A DNA stretch of 64,000 bases from Acanthosepion esculentum (Eukaryota > Mollusca > Cephalopoda > Sepiida > Sepiidae). Positions 55,201-62,600 of the stretch are shown here, one piece after another. Location: NCBI GenBank assembly GCA_964036315.1, contig OZ038485.1, positions 78,931,960 to 78,995,959 of the forward strand, in the 5' to 3' direction. The notes under the pieces were generated by a model that did not search any database, was not told the DNA's origin, and was given only the letters and a program-made list of their open reading frames with translations. A program made the position numbers and the translations under genes. The number at the start of each line of letters is the position of its first letter. The first letter of the stretch is position 1.

Positions 55201-58200
55201 ATCTAATATCCTTAACTGGAGCGATTCCAGCGACAATACGTCACGCCCGCATCTACATATAATAGCTGACAAATAAATGATAAAAAGAATTTATGTTAGA
55301 ATCTTTTACAGTAAATTTACGTCAAGTAGGGCGGAATATGCGACACTGAAATCTGAAGGCGTATTGGGATCGCGAAAGTTGCATTCCAAAAGTTAAGCAA
55401 AGTGTTAAGAAACAGAAAAAAATCATTAGAAACAAAGAAAAGATCACTGAACTGTTATGGCAGTGAATACTGGACATTCTCGTCCCAGGTGTAGAGACGT
55501 GAAGCAACTGAAATGTGATTCTACAGAAGAAAACTGAGAATAGCGTGGACTGAACATATAAGAACGACGAAGAACAAAAATCAGTTATACTTAACATCAG
55601 GAAGAGTGAGTGAAGTTTTAGAAAATTTGATACTGACGAGACAGATTGAAGGCAAGAGGAACAGAGGAAAGCAGCGAATAACCTACCTAACGAGACTGTA
55701 AATGGATGATATAACAGGGTTTAGGAGAAATAGAAAAAAAGATAAAATTTATTAAGAGCTACAAGGGAGAGGAAATTGTGGGGAGCCATGATTGCAAACG
55801 TCCTGGTGAAGCAGGGCACATAAAAGAACAACTATTATGTCTGTAGTCCTACGCATTCGGGAAAACTTAATATAGCCGCCGAAGAGTAGTAGAAGAAATT
55901 TCTAGGGTACATAATTAGGAAAGAAGGCTTGCAGAATCCGACACTCACAGGACATATTGAACGCAAAAGGGACAGAAGAAAGCAGTAAATATCTAACTAA
56001 CAACCTTGTGTAAATGGATGACATAACAGGGTTTAGGAGAAATAGCAAAAAGACAAAATTTATTAAGGACTAAAAGGAGATGTTGAAAGCAATAATCGCC
56101 AACGTCCTGAAGTAAAATGGCACATAGATGAGTATTGTCTTTTATCTCACTATATTTAATAGTAAAAGTTCAATTATTCTTGTTTCATTGCAGAAAGAGA
56201 AAGAAAATTATGACTTCATCCCCTTGAATCGTGCCTTATGTCTCTCTACATCCGACCTTGATTCAACAGAATCTAAAATCGATGAACTTTTATACCATGT
56301 CACTGCCATCTCTCACAAACAGAAAGAAGATGTAAGTACTGGCTTAGCAAGTCTTTTTAACATTAATTGGAAATCGCTTATTTTCCACCTTCTGCGTTTT
56401 AGTTTAAATTTTTTTTTTATTAAAGTGTCGAATAATTTAAGACATTATTCAATATTTTATTTTCAGATGAATGAATAGAAGAAAAAAAAGAAAATAACCG
56501 TATTTGCCGGCATACACAATATTTTTACTGAAATAAATCTCGAAAATTTGCCGTGCGTCCTTGAAGGTTATGGTTTTCGTAAGCCTATGCTAACCCGAGA
56601 GGAAAGTTATTTATACCATAATTCCTCATGTTATGAAAACTTTAGAAACTTATTTCAGAAGAAATGCGTCCTTTACGCCAGTAAATACGGTATTTCTTAG
56701 ATTCGAGAGAACATGTTTAATTGTAAATATATGTGGGCCCCATAAGGGTCGTAGTGGCACTGCGTATAGTTCAACAATAGAATTCCTAGGACAATAGAGA
56801 ATATCTCCCTTCAGGCTAATTTTGAATTCAGAGACTAATTTGAACCTGTAATTAAGAGAAACCAGTCAGTGCTGCTATTTAATCCATAACTAGAGGAAGA
56901 AGAGATGGATTCATACGATTCCTAAAAGCATTTAAGTGAAAGTAACCTTAAAGAACTCGGACAGAATTTGAACTCTGGTTGCCAACTTCTCTTTCCAAGC
57001 CGCTAACAATCAAAATAAGCAAGATGTTTTTTCATCTAAGGAAAGTTTTAATATGCATGGGATTGCATTAGTGCATTACATACATTGGTAATATATAAAA
57101 GTGTACTATACATTTAGATATTAACAATGTAGGTATTGACAAAAAAGCGATGTCTAACTTTTAAAATGTATTTTAAAAATGAAAAAAATATTTCTTGAAC
57201 CGATTATGTTAGTTTTAATTGAAAGCTAATAGAGTAAAATTAATATTTCCAATAAGCATTATTTGTATTTAAGATTGTATTTAAATTGATTGGAATTAAG
57301 TTTTTCTGATTATCAGTAAAATCTATAAAATCGTACATATTGATAAATCTGTCAGCACAACAATTTGTTAAAATATCTTTCAAAAATAAATTATACTTTT
57401 CTGAAACTTTATGTGAGAAAAGTTAGCTGATTTTAAGTATAATTAATCTGAAGTGAAATCAATATTACTTGCTTTTAGTTTAAAATATCGTAGAAAATAT
57501 TGTTTTTATGATGTGTTGACGCATTTATTGACAGCCTGATGTTTTGGAAATTTATCTATGGAGGATATAATTGTTATAGAATTACATGACGAATAAAACT
57601 TAATTGCCTTTTCTTTTAATTACTAATAATCTTTAAAATTTTAAACTATTTTAAACAGACTTCTATTTTATTTTTTAGGTACTTTCGTTTTATAGTCTTA
57701 CTTAAGAAGACGCTCAGTGAGGAAATGTTAGAAAATTACCAATAAATTTGCTATAGTTATCGCGCTTATATTCTGAAAATGCCATGTATTTGCGTATTTA
57801 AAAAATCGGCATGTTTATACACACTTCTCCTCCTCCCAAAATAATTATTTTTAAAATATTGAGGATTGATAAATTGTAGCAAGCTTTTCCATTTATGGTT
57901 AGTAAATATAGTTTTTATTTAATAACAATATCACTTGACCGATACAATTTAACACAGATTTGTAAAAAGAAAAACGATTATTTACCAAAATTTCGAATGT
58001 TCTAAAAAGGATTAAAAAATAATGTTTACATCAAAAAATCCTTTAAGCTAAAGATTTTGACGACAAAATTTTGTGCTAAGTTTTAGGCATTGGCAATATT
58101 TTCATCATGTATGCTCATTTTTTAGCGAATCTTTGGAGATACTTATACCAGTGTTATGATTACAACAAACATCTGTTGTCCCCTAGTCAGTAGTTAAAGT

Positions 58201-59588
58201 ATTTAAACTCTGCTTTGAAAGAAAAAGAGTCCCAAAGTGATCAACCACAAAGGTGTGGAGGTTCATCGCAATAATGATGCAAGGCACCTGAAAAGATTAA
58301 TGACCTTGCTTCGGAGAAATTTCACATTCTCTTTACTCTGAAAATTTGACTCTGATTCCAGAGATCCAAGAATCGTCTTAATAAATTAGTTCTTAAAAGA
58401 AATAGATGGAAACTATTCTCTTAATATTCTATCCTGTCAAACCAAAATACTTTTACAAAAATGGTAAGCTTTTGGGAAATATTAAAATTAAGTAGTGGAA
58501 ATGTTATAAATGATTAAGTATGGGTTTTAGTAAGTTTATGCGTTTGATGTTTAACCTTTAACCTTTTGTTCAATGATTTTTGAAAGAATTAAAGGAATAT
58601 TGGTAACCGGTAAGTCATTTGTATTCTTACTGATTTTATATTCATTTGTATTTTTCTTTTGGTTCCTCTTTCATTGTTCTGAATGATTCCGCCTCGGGGT
58701 TGACCTATTCGTAATGGTAACTGAATAGAAATTTGTGAATGAACCATCGACTGGAAATATAACCAGAAAAGGAGAAAACAACATAATTTCGCACTATCCA
58801 CTTCGAACTGTGGAGAAATATCCAATTCATTGGCGTTAAAAAACATTGAATATGATTTTTAAATATTGCTGTCAAAATACACTGCATATTATTAAAAAGT
58901 ATGAAGTATAAACCAAAACATTCCTAAAACAAAATAATTTGGATAAATCTCAAGCCTTAAAAACACAAGCTTCGATTTTATTAAATGTTTTAAAAGACAC
59001 TTGAAAAATAATAGCCTCTAATCTATAAAAACCACACATTGATAATTTTGTGCCGTAACTAATAATTTGTATAGTAATAATCTATATATAAAATTCTGTG
59101 ACTTCAATTAGCCCCTTCGTCTGTCCGTCACACCCTCTGAAATAGCCATAGATTGACCGATCGAAACCAAATTTTGGGAGAAATGCAAATAGGTAAAGGG
59201 ACATAGCTTAGTACAATAAATTTTCATTATTTTCTTTTTGAAAAAATAAGTTTTATTATTTAATATTTAAAATACTTCCACTATTTTAAAAACAATTTAA
59301 TAATTAAAATGACAAATATTTATTTAATAAAAAAGCATATTGCATATATCTTCCCTTTAAGTTTTATATTTCATCGTTTGTTTTACGAAATTGAATGAAG
59401 CGTAGAGCTTGTAAATCTCGACAAGAATCTTAGCGATAACTTCAAAAATACTAAATACTGTAAGGATTTCAACTCGCGTTAGCGTGTTGCAAAAAAAAAA
59501 ATTCTTTCTTAAAAATGAATGACAGCTCACTGATAATTTCAAATCATAATTTAATCATTACTATAGTAGTAATTAAATATTTTTTAAT

Positions 59589-59645
<57 letters not shown>

Positions 59646-62600
59646 GCTGAAAAGTTTAAATCGTCGTTAATATTTCTCCATTAATATTTAAATAAATTTC
59701 TACAGTAAAATTTTAATAACACATTGATAATTTTAAATTTCCATAAATAATTCCTATAGTAAAATATTTTTAAATTTCTAGAGTAAAAATTAAATGTTAG
59801 CACATTGATAAATTTAACGTCTAATTCATAATTTATATATCAAATGAAAACAAACGAACTTTTAAACTTTATTCAAATCAATTTGACCATTGCACATACT
59901 TGAAGTTCCACCATCATTGTTTATTGTAGACCAGGGAGACAACTAGGTTCGCCTTCATCGCACTATATCTGCAGTAATATTTTAAAGAAAAACCTTAATA
60001 GTTTACATGTGTCCAAGGTCAATTTAAATGGCGTCATTTGTTAATTATTCCTTTGATTCTCACTTAATTCTTAAGATCTTATTTACACTATGTTTCATAT
60101 AAACACTGTTTCCGTCGGTTCTTCGGGTGATATATGTTGAAATTTCGAACCGAACCCTTTATTTCGTTCACTGGGGTGGATTGTTCAAGTTCTACGTGCC
60201 ATGTCTTTTTCAGATGTCTCAGGTTCAGTTATCCAAGTTTTTGTTCATCTCTGCTGTGGCCAGGTGAACTACTGAACTCACAACTTTTTGTCACTGGATT
60301 ACTTCAACCAACGCTTTTATTCATTGGGCCATGTGTCATCAGTGAATCAATTTTTTGGACTAATACACCTAATGTCTCAGTAACCATTTTTCTTACCAGA
60401 GCTCATCTAACATTTTTTTATTATTTTTTTTCTCTAACAATCTGTATTACTGGTTTAATATTATATTCATGTCTATACTTGGCTAGCTTAGGAGATTTTT
60501 ATAGCCTACCATATGCGTTGATTCCTTAAGTTTTCGTATTTTCCAGTGATGTTCTCTGTCTATTATTTCATCTTCATCCTACAGAGGGCGGTGATCTCCC
60601 TTTTTCCTCCATATATCTTATTTAAAAATGTCAGGCACGTTAGTGTAACTCATACACTCTTGAAATTGTTACAGCTGTAAAAATGAAATTAATATTTAAG
60701 CAAGGAACCGACATGAGATAATAGAAATTCCCTGTTGACTTGAATTGTATCCGTAATTGCTCACGTGTTCAGTCCATGTTATCCTTAGCATCCTTCTGTA
60801 GAACTTCATTTCTGTTGCTTCAAGTCATTTCTTCACCTGTGAGGAAATTTTTCAGCGTTCACTGCCACGTAGGAGGAATGATATTATATAAGGGTTCAAT
60901 ACTCGTTTCTTTGTTTCTAACGATATGTTTTTACTGTTTCTTAATACTTTGCTCAGATTGTGGGAGTCATCGTTCGCTATTCTTTGTATTTCCGTGTTGC
61001 ACTTTCCGTCCTTTGTCAATCCGCTTCCCAGATATCTACATCAAATATCACCTGTAAAGTCGGAAAGATTTCCAATAAGAATTCGCATGCCATCTGTCGG
61101 AAGCACATCTTATACTGTCGGCGACTCCATTAATAAAACTATGGAAACTAAATGATTATACAAGACCCAAATAAATAACCGAAATAGATAATGTGTCGTC
61201 CATGCAAGACGAGATCTCCACGTATAGGAACTTATTTCTTTAAAGTGACTTTACACTACTTCAAAAATTAGTAGATATTCAACCTCAAGCGTCCTGATAA
61301 AAAGCAACACTAAGATGAAGGATTCATGATTCATAAAAATACTTTATTTCAGAATTATGATAACTGGAAACTAGAATATCCTCCATTTAAGCGTGATTGT
61401 GTGGGAGACAACCTTTACACCTTACCTACTGAAAACAGTATTACTTATATACATAGAGCAAGAAAAGTCAGACAGCAAAAAAAAAAAACCCATACAGCAA
61501 TAAAAACAATAAAACCTTACCAAGAAAGAACCGGTAAAAATGTTTTAAAAACAAAAGTTTTCATAATTAAGCCTTATGTTTTTTTTTAATCACTTTACAC
61601 TTTGTCTCCCTCCCTCACACATATGTAAAGTCCAATATAGATCAATGATTCAAATCACCTTTAAATGTTTTTAAATGTCCTAGTGTCCCAGAGTTTCTTT
61701 GTTAGTATTGCCAGTTTCTTCTGGCATTTGATGACGGTCTAGCTATACATGCAGTTTTTGATAATGACCAACTCGTAACGCTGATTAAAAGGAATCCAGG
61801 TGACAGGACACGAGGCATTGCATAGTTACTCCAGATATTTCACATGAGCATTGTAGGCATTCGATAACGCTTTGATATATGAATAACAACTTAACGGAGA
61901 AAAATCAATTCCAATCTGCAATTCTCTGTTCAAACACAACGCAATGATCTGTTTTTCGGAGAAAAAAACCGAACACGTGATAAAATAGATTGGACATTTC
62001 GATGGGTGTAATGGTTAGCAAGCTTGTCTTGCGAGGTCACTTACAACTGAATAGTGAGTTCGATCTTCACTGGGCGCCCTATACTTTTGGCCTTCTGCCA
62101 CATCTAAGCTGCGCTTAGAAAATCATCACGTGATAAAATGGATTGTTTATAAACAATGTGGAGTGAACAAACGACATGAGCCAATATTAACCATTTCAAA
62201 GTTGGTCTGCATCCAAAGAAGGTGATATTGTGTTCCTGGGGGAATTGGAAAGGTATTCTTAATTACGGGATCCTTCTGCAAAATCAAACGTTGAATTCTA
62301 TTTGCAATTGGGTCATTTAAATGCAGCAAAGGGTGAAAGGCGCGCCTGGAATTGGCCAATTAAAAAGGGCTTCCTCTTCTATGAAAATATCATCTGATCA
62401 TTCGCCTAATTTCAAACCCAATCGAAAATGGTGCAGTTAGGCAGGGAATTCCTACTATACTCACCTGATGTCCCTTCGGATTACCACTTATTTCGATTCC
62501 TAAAAGAATTCTCTAGAAGCCTGTAAAACCCACTTAGAAGAGTTCATCACTCAGAATGGTGCCACGTCCTAGGAGGATGAAATCATGATACGTCAAACAT

